64,000 nucleotides of DNA from Nonomuraea dietziae (GCF_014195505.1 NZ_JACIBV010000001.1:3782001-3846000), one strand, 5' to 3'; positions 1 to 9,035 are shown, counted from the stretch's first letter. Numbers and translations are program-made. The notes: generated from the sequence alone by a model not told the origin.

Positions 1-1021
1 TGCCCTCGGCGCCTGAGGGGACGGGCTCGCCCTCGTCGTCGACGAGCTGTATCCGGAAGGGCGGCAGCGCCCTGCCCACGGTGCCCTCCCTGGTCTCGGA
101 CGGGGGGCTCGCGGCGAAGACCTGGCCCACCTCCGTGGTGCCGAGAACGTTGAGCAGCCGTCCCCCGAGCACCTCGCGCAACGCGCCCTCCAGGGCGGGG
201 GCGAGCACTTCTCCGGCCGTGACCGCCAGCCGCAGGCCCGCGAGCGGCGAGAGGTCGGGTTCGGCCAGCAGCCTGGCGTAGAAGCTGGGCTGTGCGTAGA
301 ACACGGTGACGCCGAGGTCGCGGATCGCGGCGAGCGCCTCGGCGGGCGTGGGGCGTCGCGTCGTGAGGACGGCCGCGCTCCCGCTGAGCAGCGGGTAGAA
401 GAGCGTGTTGCCGAGCCCGTAGGAGAAGTACATGCGGGACACGGAGAGGCTCACGTCGCCGGGCCTCAGGTCGAGGACCCTGCCGAACGCGGAGTCGAAG
501 ACGTGGGGGTCGCCGTGCGTGTGGAAGCAGAGGCGGGGGCGGCCCGTGGTCGTTCCCGAGGTGAGCAGGGCGATGCCGGGGGTGTCCCGCGCGCAGTCGG
601 CCGCCGGCGGCACGGCGGCCTGGTCCTGCTCGGCCCTGATCATGGCGGGTGTGACGGTGGGGCCGTCGAAGACGTCGGCGACGCGGGGGTCGGCGACGGT
701 GAGCCTCGCTCCGGCGAGCTCGGCCGTCTGCCGCAGTTCGTCGGGGTGGAGGTCGGTGTTCACCAGGGCGACGATCGCGCCGAGGCGGAGCGTCCCGAGG
801 ATGGTCCAGATCAGGTCCATGCCGTCGGGCAGGGAGGCCAGTACCCGCTCGCCCCGGCGTACGCCGGAGGCGGACAGGTAGGCCGCCATCCGGTCGGCGC
901 CCGCGAAGACGTCGGCGTAGCGGTGGACGGCGCCGTCGGCGAGGTAGGCGTGGCGCTCGAGCCACCCTTGTTCACGAGCGGTCCTGGCAAGATGTTCGGC
1001 GAGATTGTCAATGGCCGTCAT
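1..1021 (-). CDS. AMP-forming acyl/aryl-CoA ligase, C-terminal part cut by window edge
   Basis: N-terminal 340 residues of an ANL-superfamily ligase, which activates a carboxylic acid with ATP and passes it to CoA. The phosphate-binding A3 loop is visible as TSGTTTGRPR (residues 154-163). LRLAVTAGEVL (263-273) and NVLGTTEVGQVF (291-302) match the later adenylate-pocket motifs. The C-terminal lid domain with the catalytic lysine lies beyond the window. The ATG at 1021 follows a GGAGGAG ribosome-binding site about 9 nt away. The overall look resembles benzoate-CoA-ligase-like proteins, but the substrate cannot be read from this part. It is divergent in sense from nothing and stands alone: the next gene on this strand (sdaA) ends 140 bp upstream of this start. 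Confidence 0.85.
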   Translation of the reverse strand, partial: MTAIDNLAEHLARTAREQGWLERHAYLADGAVHRYADVFAGADRMAAYLSASGVRRGERVLASLPDGMDLIWTILGTLRLGAIVALVNTDLHPDELRQTAELAGARLTVADPRVADVFDGPTVTPAMIRAEQDQAAVPPAADCARDTPGIALLTSGTTTGRPRLCFHTHGDPHVFDSAFGRVLDLRPGDVSLSVSRMYFSYGLGNTLFYPLLSGSAAVLTTRRPTPAEALAAIRDLGVTVFYAQPSFYARLLAEPDLSPLAGLRLAVTAGEVLAPALEGALREVLGGRLLNVLGTTEVGQVFAASPPSETREGTVGRALPPFRIQLVDDEGEPVPSGAEG

Positions 1022-1162
1022 GCAACAGCTCTCCTCCGACCGTCATGATCGTCGCGAGCTTTCTACAGCGGCCGGTGGAGTGGCGTCAAGAGCCGTGCAA
1101 AGGTGGAGGCGGCCACTGGCTCCCTGACCGCCCGCTGTCCGGATGGGCTTCCTGAAGAGCCG

Positions 1163-2539
1163 TCAGCATTCGATGACGTTGACGGCCAGGCCGCCGCGTG
1201 AGGTCTCCTTGTACTTGTCGAGCATGTCGCGCCCGGTGTCGCGCATCGTCTTGATGGCCTTGTCCAGCGACACGAAATGCTGGCCGTCGCCGCGCATCGC
1301 GATACGCGCCGCCGCGATCGCCTTGATCGAGGCCACCGCGTTGCGCTCGATGCACGGGATCTGCACCAGCCCGCCGATCGGATCGCAGGTCAGACCGAGA
1401 TTGTGCTCGATGCCGATCTCCGCGGCGTTCTCCACCTGCGCGGGGGTGCCGCCCAGCACCTCCGTCAGCCCGGCCGCCGCCATCGAGCAGGCCGAGCCGA
1501 CCTCGCCCTGACAGCCGACCTCGGCACCGGAGATGGAGGCGTTCTCCTTGAACAGCACACCGATCGCCGCGGCGGTGAGCAGGAACCGCACCACCCCGTC
1601 ATCGTCGAAGCCGGGCACGAACTTGGCGCAGTAGGTCATGACGGCCGGGATGATGCCGGCCGCGCCGTTGGTCGGCGCGGTGACGATACGGCCGCCCGCG
1701 GCGTTCTCCTCGTTGACGGCCAGGGCGTACAGGCCGACCCAGTCCATCGCGTGCAGCGGGTCACGCTCGGCCGACTCGGCCTGCAGCTTGCGGTGCAGCT
1801 GGTGGGCGCGGCGCTTGACGCGCAGCCCGCCGGGCAGCACGCCCTCCTTGCCGATGCCGCGCCGCACGCACTCCGACATCACCCGCCACAACGTCAGGAT
1901 CTGCTCGCGGATCTCCTGCTCGGTGCGGCCGAAGGCCTTCTCGTTCTCCAGCATCAGCCCCGAGATCGACAGGCCGGTGTTGGAGCAGTGCTTGAGCAGC
2001 TCCTCGGCGCTGGTGAACGGGTGCGGCAGCACGGTGTCGTCCGGCTTGATGCGATCGGCCCCTGTGGCGTTCTCGTCGACGACGAAACCGCCGCCGACGG
2101 AGAAGTAGACCTTCTCGCGCAGTTTCTGCCCGGAGTCGGAGAAGGCGGTGAAACGCATGCCGTTGGGGTGTTCGGGCAGCGAGATCTTCCGCTCGAAGAT
2201 CAGGTCCTCGCCGACGACGAACGGGATCTCGTGCTCGCCGAACAGCTTGATGCGTCCGGCCTCGCGCATCTGGGCCAGGCGGGCGTCGACGGTGTCGACG
2301 TCGACGAGTTCCGGCTTTTCGCCCGACAGGCCGAGCAGCACGGCCTTGTCGCTGCCGTGGCCCTTGCCGGTCAGGCCGAGCGAGCCGTACAGGATGGCCT
2401 CGACGCGAGCGGTCGGCTCCAGCAGCCCGTCGGCCTGCAGGCCGCGGGCGAACTTGTGCGCGGCGGCCATCGGGCCGCCGGTGTGGGAGCTCGACGGGCC
2501 GATACCGATCTTGAAGAGGTCGAAGACACTGATCGCCAT
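1163..2539 (-). CDS. sdaA: L-serine dehydratase, iron-sulfur type, single-chain
   Basis: Converts L-serine to pyruvate and ammonia in the cytoplasm using a [4Fe-4S] cluster. At 458 residues it is the usual length for the fused (beta plus alpha) single-chain form. The N-terminal [17 protein letters not shown] is the hallmark of the family. The expected cluster cysteines are present at C343 ([10 protein letters not shown]), C385 (LTCDPIGG) and C396. It lies third after gcvT and gcvH on the same strand, so glycine cleavage feeds one-carbon units and serine while SdaA removes serine to pyruvate. A perfect hairpin sits between gcvH and sdaA, so part of the transcription may stop before this gene. 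The ATG at 2539 has no strong ribosome-binding site. Confidence 0.96.
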   Translation of the reverse strand: MAISVFDLFKIGIGPSSSHTGGPMAAAHKFARGLQADGLLEPTARVEAILYGSLGLTGKGHGSDKAVLLGLSGEKPELVDVDTVDARLAQMREAGRIKLFGEHEIPFVVGEDLIFERKISLPEHPNGMRFTAFSDSGQKLREKVYFSVGGGFVVDENATGADRIKPDDTVLPHPFTSAEELLKHCSNTGLSISGLMLENEKAFGRTEQEIREQILTLWRVMSECVRRGIGKEGVLPGGLRVKRRAHQLHRKLQAESAERDPLHAMDWVGLYALAVNEENAAGGRIVTAPTNGAAGIIPAVMTYCAKFVPGFDDDGVVRFLLTAAAIGVLFKENASISGAEVGCQGEVGSACSMAAAGLTEVLGGTPAQVENAAEIGIEHNLGLTCDPIGGLVQIPCIERNAVASIKAIAAARIAMRGDGQHFVSLDKAIKTMRDTGRDMLDKYKETSRGGLAVNVIEC

Positions 2540-2565
2540 TGATACAGCCCAACTCTCAAGATATG

Positions 2566-2588
2566 CCGGGGTCCTGGCTGGACCCCGG
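2566..2588 (-). terminator. Perfect 9-bp hairpin between gcvH and sdaA
   Basis: CCGGGGTCC (2566-2574) pairs exactly with GGACCCCGG (2580-2588) around a 5-nt loop, in the 58-bp gap between gcvH and sdaA. No U-tract follows on the minus strand, so it could be a partial terminator or an RNA processing/stability stem within the operon. Confidence 0.6.
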
Positions 2589-2597
2589 CGGAGTGTG

Positions 2598-2987
2598 TCA
2601 GTTGTCGCCGGAGGTGAGTGCGGTGTACTCCTCCGCGCTCAGCAGGTCCTCGGGGTCGCCTTCGAGGCGGACGCGGAACATCCAGCCCTCGCCGTACGGC
2701 TCGCTGTTGACCAGGTCGGGCTTGTCGACGACGGCCTGGTTGACCTCGACGACCTCGCCGCCGACCGGGGCGTAGATCTCGCTCACCGACTTGGTCGACT
2801 CGACCTCGCCGATGGAGTCGCCCGCCTCGACGGTGGTGCCGACCTCGGGAAGCTGCACGAAGACCACGTCACCCAGCGCTTCGGCCGCGTAGGCGGTGAT
2901 GCCCACGGTCACGGTCAGGCCGTCGTCGAGTCCGGCGACCCACTCGTGCTCCTTGGTGTAGCTCAGGTCGTCAGGGATGGTGCTCAC
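2598..2987 (-). CDS. gcvH: Glycine cleavage system H protein
   Basis: Lipoyl carrier that shuttles the aminomethyl group between the P, T and L proteins of the glycine cleavage complex. At 129 residues it has the normal length. The lipoylated lysine is K66 in [14 protein letters not shown]. The GTG start at 2987 overlaps the gcvT stop (GTGA) and is preceded by AGGAGG inside the gcvT end, so the two are translationally coupled. gcvP is not in the window and must be elsewhere. Confidence 0.97.
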   Translation of the reverse strand: MSTIPDDLSYTKEHEWVAGLDDGLTVTVGITAYAAEALGDVVFVQLPEVGTTVEAGDSIGEVESTKSVSEIYAPVGGEVVEVNQAVVDKPDLVNSEPYGEGWMFRVRLEGDPEDLLSAEEYTALTSGDN

Positions 2988-4069
2988 TTGTTCCTCCTGT
3001 AGAAAGGCAGCTCCACCAGGTCCACAGCCTCTTGGCTGCCCCGGATGTCAACGGCCAGACCTTCTTCTATCCCAGTGTCCACGTACGCCATCGCGATGGG
3101 CTTACCGAGGGTCTGCGACGGGGCGCCGCTGGTCACCTCGCCCACCACGACGCCGTCCTTGGTGACCGGGAACCCGTGACGCGGGACCCGGCGGCCCGTC
3201 GCGACCAGGCCGACGAGTCGGCGGCGCGGCGGAACATCCTTGACGGGCTCCAGCGCCGCCCTGCCGACGAAGTCACCCGGCTTGTCGAACTTCACCACGC
3301 GGCCGAGGCCGGCGTCGAACGGCGTGAGCGAGGCGTTGAGCTCGTTGCCGTAGAGGGGCATGCCCGCCTCGAGGCGCAGGGTGTCGCGGCTGGACAGGCC
3401 CGCGGGCAGCAGTCCGTACGGCTCGCCCGCCTTCGTCAGCGCGTGCCACAGCGGGGCGGCGTCGGCGTTGGCGACGAACAGCTCGAAGCCGTCCTCGCCG
3501 GTGTATCCGGTGCGCGCGATCAGCGCCTCGGCGCCCGCGACGGTGCCGGGCAGGCCCGCGTAGTACTTCAGGCCCTCGAGGTCGGCGTCGGTGAGCGTGG
3601 CCAGGATCTCCTGGGCCTTCGGGCCCTGGACGGCGATGAGCGCGTACTGGTCGGAGCGGTCCTCGACGGAGGCGCCGAAGCCGGAGGCGCGCTCGGTGAG
3701 CCGCGCGGCGACCATCGGGTAGTTGGAGGCGTTGGCGACGACCATGAACTCCTCGTCGCCGAGCCGGTAGACGATGAGGTCGTCGAGCACGCCGCCCTGC
3801 TCGTTCACGATCATCGTGTAGCGGGCGCGGCCGACGGCCAGCGCCGAGAGGTGGCCGACCAGCGCGTGGTCGAGCGCCTGACCCGCCTGCGGCCCGGTCA
3901 CGAAGATCTCACCCATGTGGGACAGGTCGAACAGCCCGGCCCGCTCGCGGACGGCGTTGTGCTCGGCGGACTCGCTGCCGTAGCGCAGCGGCATCAGCCA
4001 GCCGGCGAAGTCGGTCAGCGTGGCGCCGAGACTCTCGTGGATGTCTCGCAGCGGCGTCGGTCGGGACAT
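2984..4069 (-). CDS. gcvT: Glycine cleavage system aminomethyltransferase (T protein)
   Basis: Transfers the aminomethyl carbon from lipoyl-GcvH to tetrahydrofolate, releasing ammonia and giving 5,10-methylene-THF. The 361-residue product has the typical T-protein layout: an N-terminal folate-binding GcvT domain ([34 protein letters not shown]) and a C-terminal beta-barrel ([21 protein letters not shown]). A GTG at 4078 is in frame, but GAGGTG lies 6 nt upstream of the ATG at 4069 and overlaps that GTG, so I take the ATG ([12 protein letters not shown]). It is the first gene after a tandem glycine riboswitch and is followed by gcvH with overlap. Confidence 0.97.
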   Translation of the reverse strand: MSRPTPLRDIHESLGATLTDFAGWLMPLRYGSESAEHNAVRERAGLFDLSHMGEIFVTGPQAGQALDHALVGHLSALAVGRARYTMIVNEQGGVLDDLIVYRLGDEEFMVVANASNYPMVAARLTERASGFGASVEDRSDQYALIAVQGPKAQEILATLTDADLEGLKYYAGLPGTVAGAEALIARTGYTGEDGFELFVANADAAPLWHALTKAGEPYGLLPAGLSSRDTLRLEAGMPLYGNELNASLTPFDAGLGRVVKFDKPGDFVGRAALEPVKDVPPRRRLVGLVATGRRVPRHGFPVTKDGVVVGEVTSGAPSQTLGKPIAMAYVDTGIEEGLAVDIRGSQEAVDLVELPFYRRNK

Positions 4070-4105
4070 TGTGCGCACCTCAGAATGGGTCGGATGCCAG
4101 GATCC

Positions 4106-4298
4106 TCCCCCTCTGTCATCGGTGCCTGAGAGCTTCGCCCGAATTTTCCCGGACTTTCACCTTCGGCGAGGCCCAACAGGCCTGCTTTCCAGAGGTCACC
4201 TGGCCCGCGCGGTCCTTTGCCTTGAGAGGTTCGCGGGGAGGGCTTGCTCCTTCAGGGGTCATGGCCGGCTGCCAGGACGCTCTCCCGCGTGGGTTCAT
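4106..4298 (-). promoter_or_regulatory. Tandem glycine riboswitch (gcvT motif)
   Basis: Leader RNA of gcvT-gcvH-sdaA. Read on the minus strand there are two aptamer copies in series. The first runs from GCGGGAGAGCG through CTGAAGGAGCAA to CCTCTCAAGGCAAAGGACC. The second runs from CCTCTGGAAAGC through GCCGAAGGTGAAA to GCTCTCAGGCACCGATGACAG. These are the conserved P1/P3 and linker elements of the cooperative tandem glycine aptamer, which senses glycine and normally turns on glycine-degradation genes. The element ends about 36 nt before the gcvT ATG, close enough to act on either termination or translation. Confidence 0.93.
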
Positions 4299-4346
4299 CG
4301 GTGTATGGGGGCAAGCCTAGTACGGATTCGACCACCAAGGGAAAGG

Positions 4347-4430
4347 TGCGGGCGGGGGGACTCGAACCCCCACAGTGTCTCCACCAACAGGACCTAAACC
4401 TGCCGCGTATGCCGATTTCGCCACGCCCGC
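4347..4430 (-). tRNA. tRNA-Leu (anticodon UAG)
   Basis: On the minus strand the acceptor arms GCGGGCG and CGCCCGC pair perfectly, followed by discriminator A as expected for tRNA-Leu. The anticodon stem-loop is GCAGG-TTTAGGT-CCTGT, giving anticodon TAG. A long variable arm (class II) precedes the T-arm GGGGG-TTCGAGT-CCCCC. The CCA end is not encoded. I see no attachment-site duplication of its 3' end nearby. Confidence 0.95.
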
Positions 4431-4521
4431 GCGACTCCCGCTCAGAATAGCGCCCAGGGCGGCGGCGGAGATACCCGTTCACGATCAAGCCCGCCCGCGC
4501 GGCGGGCCCGACCGTGACGCC

Positions 4522-4995
4522 TCAGACGAGGCCGAGCTTCTTCTTCAGCGCCGCCACGTGTCCCGTGGCCTTGACGTTGTAGAGGGCCTGCTCGATCTTC
4601 CCGTCGGCGTCGATCACGAAGGTCGAGCGGATCACGCCGACGACCTCCTTGCCGTACAGCTTCTTGGCGCCGTACGCGCCGTAGGCCTTGTGCACCTCGA
4701 GACCGGGGTCGGACAGCAGAGGGAAGGTCAACGCGTCGCGCTCGACGAACTTGACCAGCTTGTCGGCCTTGTCCTTCGACACGCCGAGCACGACGAAACC
4801 CTCGTCGGTGAGCAGGTTCAGGTTGTCGCGGAAATCGCACGCCTGCTTGGTGCACCCCGGCGTCATCGCGGCGGGGTAGAAGTACAGGATGACGCGCTTG
4901 CCACGGAAGGCGTCGAGGGAGACGGCGCCGCCGTCGGCTGCGGGCAGCGAGAAGTCCGGCGCGGCGTCGCCGGGCTGGAGCTTGGTTTCGGTCAC
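4522..4995 (-). CDS. bcp: Thioredoxin-dependent thiol peroxidase (peroxiredoxin, Bcp/PrxQ type)
   Basis: Reduces hydrogen peroxide and alkyl hydroperoxides in the cytoplasm. The 157-residue protein carries the peroxidatic motif PAAMTPGCTKQAC with C48 as peroxidatic cysteine and C53 five residues later as resolving cysteine, typical of the alpha/PrxQ class. The GTG start at 4995 follows AAGGAGG. DUF3618 on the opposite strand is a common neighbour of bcp in actinobacteria, for example in M. tuberculosis. Confidence 0.95.
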   Translation of the reverse strand: MTETKLQPGDAAPDFSLPAADGGAVSLDAFRGKRVILYFYPAAMTPGCTKQACDFRDNLNLLTDEGFVVLGVSKDKADKLVKFVERDALTFPLLSDPGLEVHKAYGAYGAKKLYGKEVVGVIRSTFVIDADGKIEQALYNVKATGHVAALKKKLGLV

Positions 4996-5086
4996 GGGTC
5001 CTCCTTAGACGGCCCAACCTACCTCGCGCCCGCTGTGCCGTCCGGCACCGCGACCTGACAGACTGATCACCTGAGAGAGGAGAGCC

Positions 5087-5416
5087 ATGGCCGACACCGA
5101 CCCCGATGAGCTGGAGCGCCGGATCGCGCGGACGCGCGCGGAGCTCGCCCAGACCGTCGACGCCATCGCCGACCGGGTGAGCCCGAAGCGCGTCGCCCAG
5201 CGCGGCGTGGAGGAGGTCAAGGCGAGGGCCGAGCACCTGGTGTCGTCGGTCGGCGACCTCGTGGGCATCACGCCGCGGCCCGTGCGCTTCGGCGACGAGC
5301 CCGACGACCTGTGGGAGGACGAGCAGCCCAACCTCGGTCCCGCGCTGATCGCCGTGGGCGCCGTGCTGGTGATCGGCGCCACGCTGGTGATGTGGAGAAG
5401 GCGCAGGCGAGGCTGA
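5087..5416 (+). CDS. DUF3618 domain membrane protein
   Basis: A 109-residue protein of unknown function. Residues 8-45 (ELERRIARTRAELAQTVDAI, then DRVSPKRVAQRG) are the conserved helical DUF3618 motif found across actinobacteria. A single transmembrane helix (about residues 86-103, ALIAVGAVLVIGATLVMW) is followed by an arginine-rich tail, so the protein is probably anchored with its N-terminal helices in the cytoplasm. A GAGAGGAG ribosome-binding site precedes the ATG. It is divergent from bcp. Confidence 0.85.
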   Translation: MADTDPDELERRIARTRAELAQTVDAIADRVSPKRVAQRGVEEVKARAEHLVSSVGDLVGITPRPVRFGDEPDDLWEDEQPNLGPALIAVGAVLVIGATLVMWRRRRRG

Positions 5417-5417
5417 G

Positions 5418-6605
5418 TCAGAGGAAGGTCTTGCCCTCGCCCCTGTAGGTCGGGACCTCCTCGACGACCTTGTCGCCCTCCACGAGCAGCAGGCCGGCGA
5501 ACCGCTCGCACAGCTCGCCCGCCTTCGCGTGGCGGAACCACACCCTGTCTCCTACGCGCAGGTCCTCGGCGGGCTGGCCGAGCAGCGGTGTCTGCACCTC
5601 GCCCGCGCCCTCGTCGGCCGAGTAGCGCAACCCGGGGGGCAGGTACGGCTGGGGCAGCCGCGAGGGGCCGGGCGCCCCCGAGGCCAGGTAACCGCCGCCG
5701 AGCACGGTGACCACGTCGGGCGCGGGACGGCGGACCACCGGCAGCGCGAACAGCGCGGCGGGGCGCCCGCTGAAGCCGCGGTAGAAGTCGAAGAGCCTGG
5801 GGTGGAAGAAGCCCGACCCCGCCGCGCACTCGGTGACCGCCTTCTCCCTGACCGTACGCTCGATGCTGCCGGTGCCGCCGCCGTTGACGAACTCCAGGTC
5901 GGCCACCTGCCTGACGGCGTTGACGACGCGGCCGCGCCGCAGGATCAGCTCCCTGGCCGAGCGCGCCTGCATCAGCCTGATGACACGGGCGAAGGCGGCG
6001 CTGCCCTGAGGGTCGTCGCCGACGCCTGCGATCTGCGCCTCGTAGGCCATGAGGCCGACCAGCCTGAAGCCAGGACGCTTGGCGATGTCGGCCGCCAGGT
6101 CGGCGGCGTGCACGGGTTCGCGCACCGGCGAGCGCAGGGCGCCCGCGCGGAAGCGCCCGCCGAAGGCGAGGTAACCGGCGTCGAGGTCGAGGCACAGGCG
6201 CAGCGGCGGGCTGTTCGCCGGCACGGCGGCCTCGATGTAGTCGAGGTGCTCGGCCGAGTCGACCATGAGGGTGATCTCTCTCGCCGCCCGCTCCGACGCC
6301 GCGAGCCTGGCCAGCGCCGCCCTGTCGGCGGTCGGGTAGGCCACCAGCACGTCGGAGAAGCCGTGGGAGACCAGCCACAGCGCCTCGGGCAGGGTGAAGG
6401 CCATGACGCCGCGGAAGCCGTCCATGGCGAGGATGCGCTCCAGGATCGGGCGCGACCTGACGGACTTGCTCGCGACCCTGATCGGCTTGCCGCCCGCCCT
6501 GCGCACCAGGCTCTCGGCGTTGGCCCGCAGCGCCTCCATGTCGAGGATCGCGAAGGGCGGATCGAGCTCCGCTGTGGCCCTGTCGTAGCGCTGGCGGTCG
6601 TCCAT
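5418..6605 (-). CDS. PLP-dependent amino acid deaminase/aldolase-like protein (alanine racemase N-terminal fold)
   Basis: A 395-residue protein with the fold-type III PLP barrel of the alanine-racemase/D-threonine-aldolase superfamily. The PLP-binding lysine is K47 in IRVASKSVRS. LMVDSAEHL, LRLCLDLDAGY and LVGLMAYEAQIAG are barrel strands, and FVNGGGTGSI is the phosphate-binding loop. The C-terminal beta domain ends near VWFRHAKAGELCERF. Annotated relatives are called amino acid deaminase/aldolase, but no substrate is evident. The frame stays open further upstream. The start at 6605 is chosen because TACCCT lies 6 nt upstream, a leaderless arrangement. Its stop nearly abuts the stop of the DUF3618 gene. 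Confidence 0.8.
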   Translation of the reverse strand: MDDRQRYDRATAELDPPFAILDMEALRANAESLVRRAGGKPIRVASKSVRSRPILERILAMDGFRGVMAFTLPEALWLVSHGFSDVLVAYPTADRAALARLAASERAAREITLMVDSAEHLDYIEAAVPANSPPLRLCLDLDAGYLAFGGRFRAGALRSPVREPVHAADLAADIAKRPGFRLVGLMAYEAQIAGVGDDPQGSAAFARVIRLMQARSARELILRRGRVVNAVRQVADLEFVNGGGTGSIERTVREKAVTECAAGSGFFHPRLFDFYRGFSGRPAALFALPVVRRPAPDVVTVLGGGYLASGAPGPSRLPQPYLPPGLRYSADEGAGEVQTPLLGQPAEDLRVGDRVWFRHAKAGELCERFAGLLLVEGDKVVEEVPTYRGEGKTFL

Positions 6606-6611
6606 ACAAGC

Positions 6612-6617
6612 AGGGTA
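6612..6617 (-). promoter_or_regulatory. -10 element TACCCT, leaderless start of the PLP enzyme
   Basis: On the minus strand TACCCT is followed by 6 nt and then the ATG at 6605, with no ribosome-binding site. Confidence 0.6.
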
Positions 6618-6669
6618 ATACCGATGCTCGCGGGCAAAGATCCCGCAAACCGGCGGCGGGGAGGGCTTT

Positions 6670-7314
6670 ATGGCCGGGCGGGCCCCTGTACCTCTGGTCG
6701 GTGTGATGACAACACTCCAGGAGCTCCTGCCTGGCGGAGCCGCCCTGACCGAAGGGGACACGCCTCGCCGCAGGGCGGCGAGAGTGCTCAAGCCCGCGCG
6801 CACCCCCGCGGGCGTCGTGGTCTCCGCCGCCCTGGCGGTGCTCTTCTCGCTGACCGCCGCCGAGGTCGTCGCCGCGCTGCTGGGCGGCAGGCTCGGCCTG
6901 GTGCCGATCGACAGGGTGGCGGACCTGGCCGCAGCCACCCCGTGGTCGCACCCGAACCTGCAGTCGGGGGCCCTGGTCACCGTGGTCGTGGGGCTGGTGC
7001 TGCTCGGGCTCGCGGTGCTGCCGGGCAGGGCCAGGCTGCTGGCGCTGGGGACCTCCGATTCGAGGCTGGTCATCGGCATCACCAGGGCGGGGCTGCGGCG
7101 CACGCTCAAGACCGCGGCCGAGGACGTCGACGGCGTGGAGAGCGTCAGGGTACGGCTGCGCCGCCGCATGATCGAGGTCACGGTCGTCTCCGACGCCGAG
7201 CGCACGGGCGCGATGCTGCGCAGGGCGGGCGTCGCCGTCGGCGACAGGCTGAACGGGCTGGGCGCGATCTACGCGGGCGAGGTCGTCGTGCGGCTGCGCA
7301 GGAAGGGGCTCTGA
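6670..7314 (+). CDS. DUF6286-like membrane protein, Asp23/AmaP-type envelope stress neighbour
   Basis: A 214-residue membrane protein. Two hydrophobic helices (about residues 48-68, VVVSAALAVLFSLTAAEVVA, and 100-120, GALVTVVVGLVLLGLAVLP) are followed by a cytoplasmic alpha-beta domain (GITRAGLRRTLKTAAEDVDG through VRLRRKGL). The layout matches small proteins that sit beside Asp23/Gls24 alkaline-shock genes, although no Asp23 gene is visible here. GGGAGG lies 5-6 nt before the ATG at 6670. An internal ATG at 6706 is the alternative start. Its last base is shared with the next gene (TGATG). Confidence 0.65.
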   Translation: MAGRAPVPLVGVMTTLQELLPGGAALTEGDTPRRRAARVLKPARTPAGVVVSAALAVLFSLTAAEVVAALLGGRLGLVPIDRVADLAAATPWSHPNLQSGALVTVVVGLVLLGLAVLPGRARLLALGTSDSRLVIGITRAGLRRTLKTAAEDVDGVESVRVRLRRRMIEVTVVSDAERTGAMLRRAGVAVGDRLNGLGAIYAGEVVVRLRRKGL

Positions 7315-7808
7315 TGCGGCAGTACGCGGGCAACAGGATCGGCCTGGCCGTGGTGGGTTTCGTCCTGCTGTCCGGGGGCGCCTACGCCTTCCTGCGTGGC
7401 TCGGGACGGCTGCCGCAGGGCGAGGACGCCAAGGTGCTGTCCTTCGACGTGGCCGCCTACCTCGCCGCCCACCCGTGGATCTCGTGGGTGGGCGCGCTGG
7501 TGCTGGTCATGGCCGCCATGGTCGCCACCAGGTGGCTGCTCATGGCGCTCGGCTGGGGCCGCTTCGGCCACCGGTCCGGCACGGGGACGGCGCTGCTGTG
7601 CGTCGGGCTGAAGGACGTGGAGGGCATCAGCCGTACCAAGGTGAGGCTCGTCGGCGCCGACAGGATGCGGATCTCGGTGACCTGCCCGTCCAGCGCGGAC
7701 GTCGGCGCGGTGGTCGGCAAGCTGGACCGCGAGATCGTCGGCAGGATCAGGCGCGACGTCGGAGATGACGCCATGGGCGCGCTGGTGCGCCTCCACGTCC
7801 GCCGCTGA
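7314..7808 (+). CDS. Small membrane protein, alkaline-shock AmaP-like
   Basis: A 164-residue protein with two transmembrane helices (residues about 9-28 and 57-77) and a C-terminal soluble domain (GLKDVEGISRTKVRLVG through RLHVRR) that resembles the soluble half of the preceding protein. That suggests the two arose by duplication or form a paired membrane complex. Translation is coupled to the upstream gene through the TGATG junction. Function is unknown; an envelope-stress role is inferred only from similarity to AmaP-type proteins. Confidence 0.65.
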   Translation: MRQYAGNRIGLAVVGFVLLSGGAYAFLRGSGRLPQGEDAKVLSFDVAAYLAAHPWISWVGALVLVMAAMVATRWLLMALGWGRFGHRSGTGTALLCVGLKDVEGISRTKVRLVGADRMRISVTCPSSADVGAVVGKLDREIVGRIRRDVGDDAMGALVRLHVRR

Positions 7809-7862
7809 GCGTCTCCCCGCCGCCCATACCGGACCGGACGGCCGCCCTGGCAGCATGTCCCC

Positions 7863-8432
7863 ATGATCCTGCCGCGCAGGCCCGTGCCGGCCCTCGCCTA
7901 CCTGTCCGTGGCGTTCGTCCTCGGCGCCACGGTGGCCGTCACCCTCCTGGTGGACACCGAGCTCGTCCTGCTCAACGACACGCTCTTCCATCCGACACTC
8001 TTCGGGATCGTCGCGATCCTGACCGGCGGCCTGGGCGTCAGGGAGCTGGTGAGGCCCGTCGCATGGGCCAGGGCGGCGACCGTGACCGCGATGGTGGTCG
8101 CCCTCCTCGTATGGCTGCGGATCGGGCTCGTGTGGTCGATCTTCTCCTCGACCGAGATCGGATTCGTCGACGGGCCGGGCCCGCTCAGCGTCCGGGTGAT
8201 CGAGCAGTGGGGCATGTTCGAGAGCACGGCCACGCTCAGTGTCCGCACCGACGAGGGGTTGTTCAGCCGCGAGTGGCCGCTCGAGTGCCCTGGCTTCGAC
8301 ATGGACGAGGGGGAGCTCCACCTGGTCCGGTGGGTCGGCGCGGACAGGGTGGAGGTGCACCTGCCTGACGAGGAGCCTTTCGGGGTCGACCTCGACCCCG
8401 CGACAGGCCGCCCCGTGGACGCGTGCCGGTAG
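7863..8432 (+). CDS. Unknown membrane protein
   Basis: I do not recognise this 189-residue protein. It has three hydrophobic helices in the first 105 residues (about 10-30, 42-60 and 73-98) and then an extracellular-type soluble domain of about 85 residues with two cysteines (ECPGF and the penultimate DACR) that could form a disulfide. The C-terminal part is rich in acidic residues. It is transcribed away from the AmaP-like pair with a 54-bp gap and converges on the next gene. Confidence 0.55.
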   Translation: MILPRRPVPALAYLSVAFVLGATVAVTLLVDTELVLLNDTLFHPTLFGIVAILTGGLGVRELVRPVAWARAATVTAMVVALLVWLRIGLVWSIFSSTEIGFVDGPGPLSVRVIEQWGMFESTATLSVRTDEGLFSREWPLECPGFDMDEGELHLVRWVGADRVEVHLPDEEPFGVDLDPATGRPVDACR

Positions 8433-8436
8433 GCGC

Positions 8437-8883
8437 TCAGCCGGTCGAGGTGGGGACGGGCGTCGGGACGCGGGTCTTGCTCGGCCCGGGGAACGGCACC
8501 GTCGGTGGATGGGCGGGATAGACGGGATACGGGTACGGGTAGGCGCAGGTTCTGCCGCCCGGGGTGTACCAGCACTCGCCGGGCTGCTGCCAGCCGTATC
8601 GCATGGGGCTCTGCCACTGGGCGGGATGGCGGTCGGCGATGCGATGGAGCACGGCGACCGCGCCGCCGCCGAGGATCGCGCCGATCAGCAGTCCGATGAG
8701 GCCCGCGCCGATGATCTGCGTGTACTTCTGCCGGACGAAGGCCGCGAAGCCGTCACTGTGAGCAGGAGGCGCGGGCCGAGGCGGTAAGGGGGCGGAAGCG
8801 GGTGGTGGGGCGCTCTCGGGGTCTGGGCCGCGCGGTGCTTCCTCTTCACCGCGCGGCCCGTCGGCGTGATCATGATCCGCCAT
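8437..8883 (-). CDS. Single-pass membrane protein with proline-rich tails, unknown function
   Basis: A 148-residue protein: an acidic and then proline/alanine-rich N-terminus (residues 1-45), one long glycine-rich transmembrane helix (about 58-82), and an outer tail with two cysteines (GECWY and RTCAYPYPYP) and a Pro/Thr-rich end. The architecture is like actinobacterial wall-spanning tails, but no domain is recognised. The ATG at 8883 is preferred over the GTG at 8886 because AGGGAG is then 6 nt away. Confidence 0.6.
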   Translation of the reverse strand: MADHDHADGPRGEEEAPRGPDPESAPPPASAPLPPRPAPPAHSDGFAAFVRQKYTQIIGAGLIGLLIGAILGGGAVAVLHRIADRHPAQWQSPMRYGWQQPGECWYTPGGRTCAYPYPYPVYPAHPPTVPFPGPSKTRVPTPVPTSTG

Positions 8884-9029
8884 CACGATCTCCCTTTACT
8901 CGCCCCTGAGGGCGCTCCCGATGCACAAGAATGCCGGACCCCCCATAAATACCGTGTAAATGTGGCGTGCGACCAGGGTCGTACACCGACCTCCACCTCC
9001 AGGGGGAAGGAGGCACGCGCGGGCCTCCG

Positions 9030-9035
9030 TAGAGT
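9030..9035 (+). promoter_or_regulatory. -10 element TAGAGT, leaderless start of the histidine kinase
   Basis: TAGAGT, then 6 nt, then the GTG at 9042; no ribosome-binding site lies between. Confidence 0.6.

Noticed and set aside
4347..4430. tRNA-Leu as an integration site of a mobile element
   Set aside because: No integrase and no repeated tRNA 3' end within the window.
5529..7808. Very long open frame on the plus strand (over 700 codons) across the PLP enzyme and AmaP-like genes
   Set aside because: It is a GC-rich shadow of the real genes on both strands; its protein is arginine/glycine-rich without any recognisable fold.
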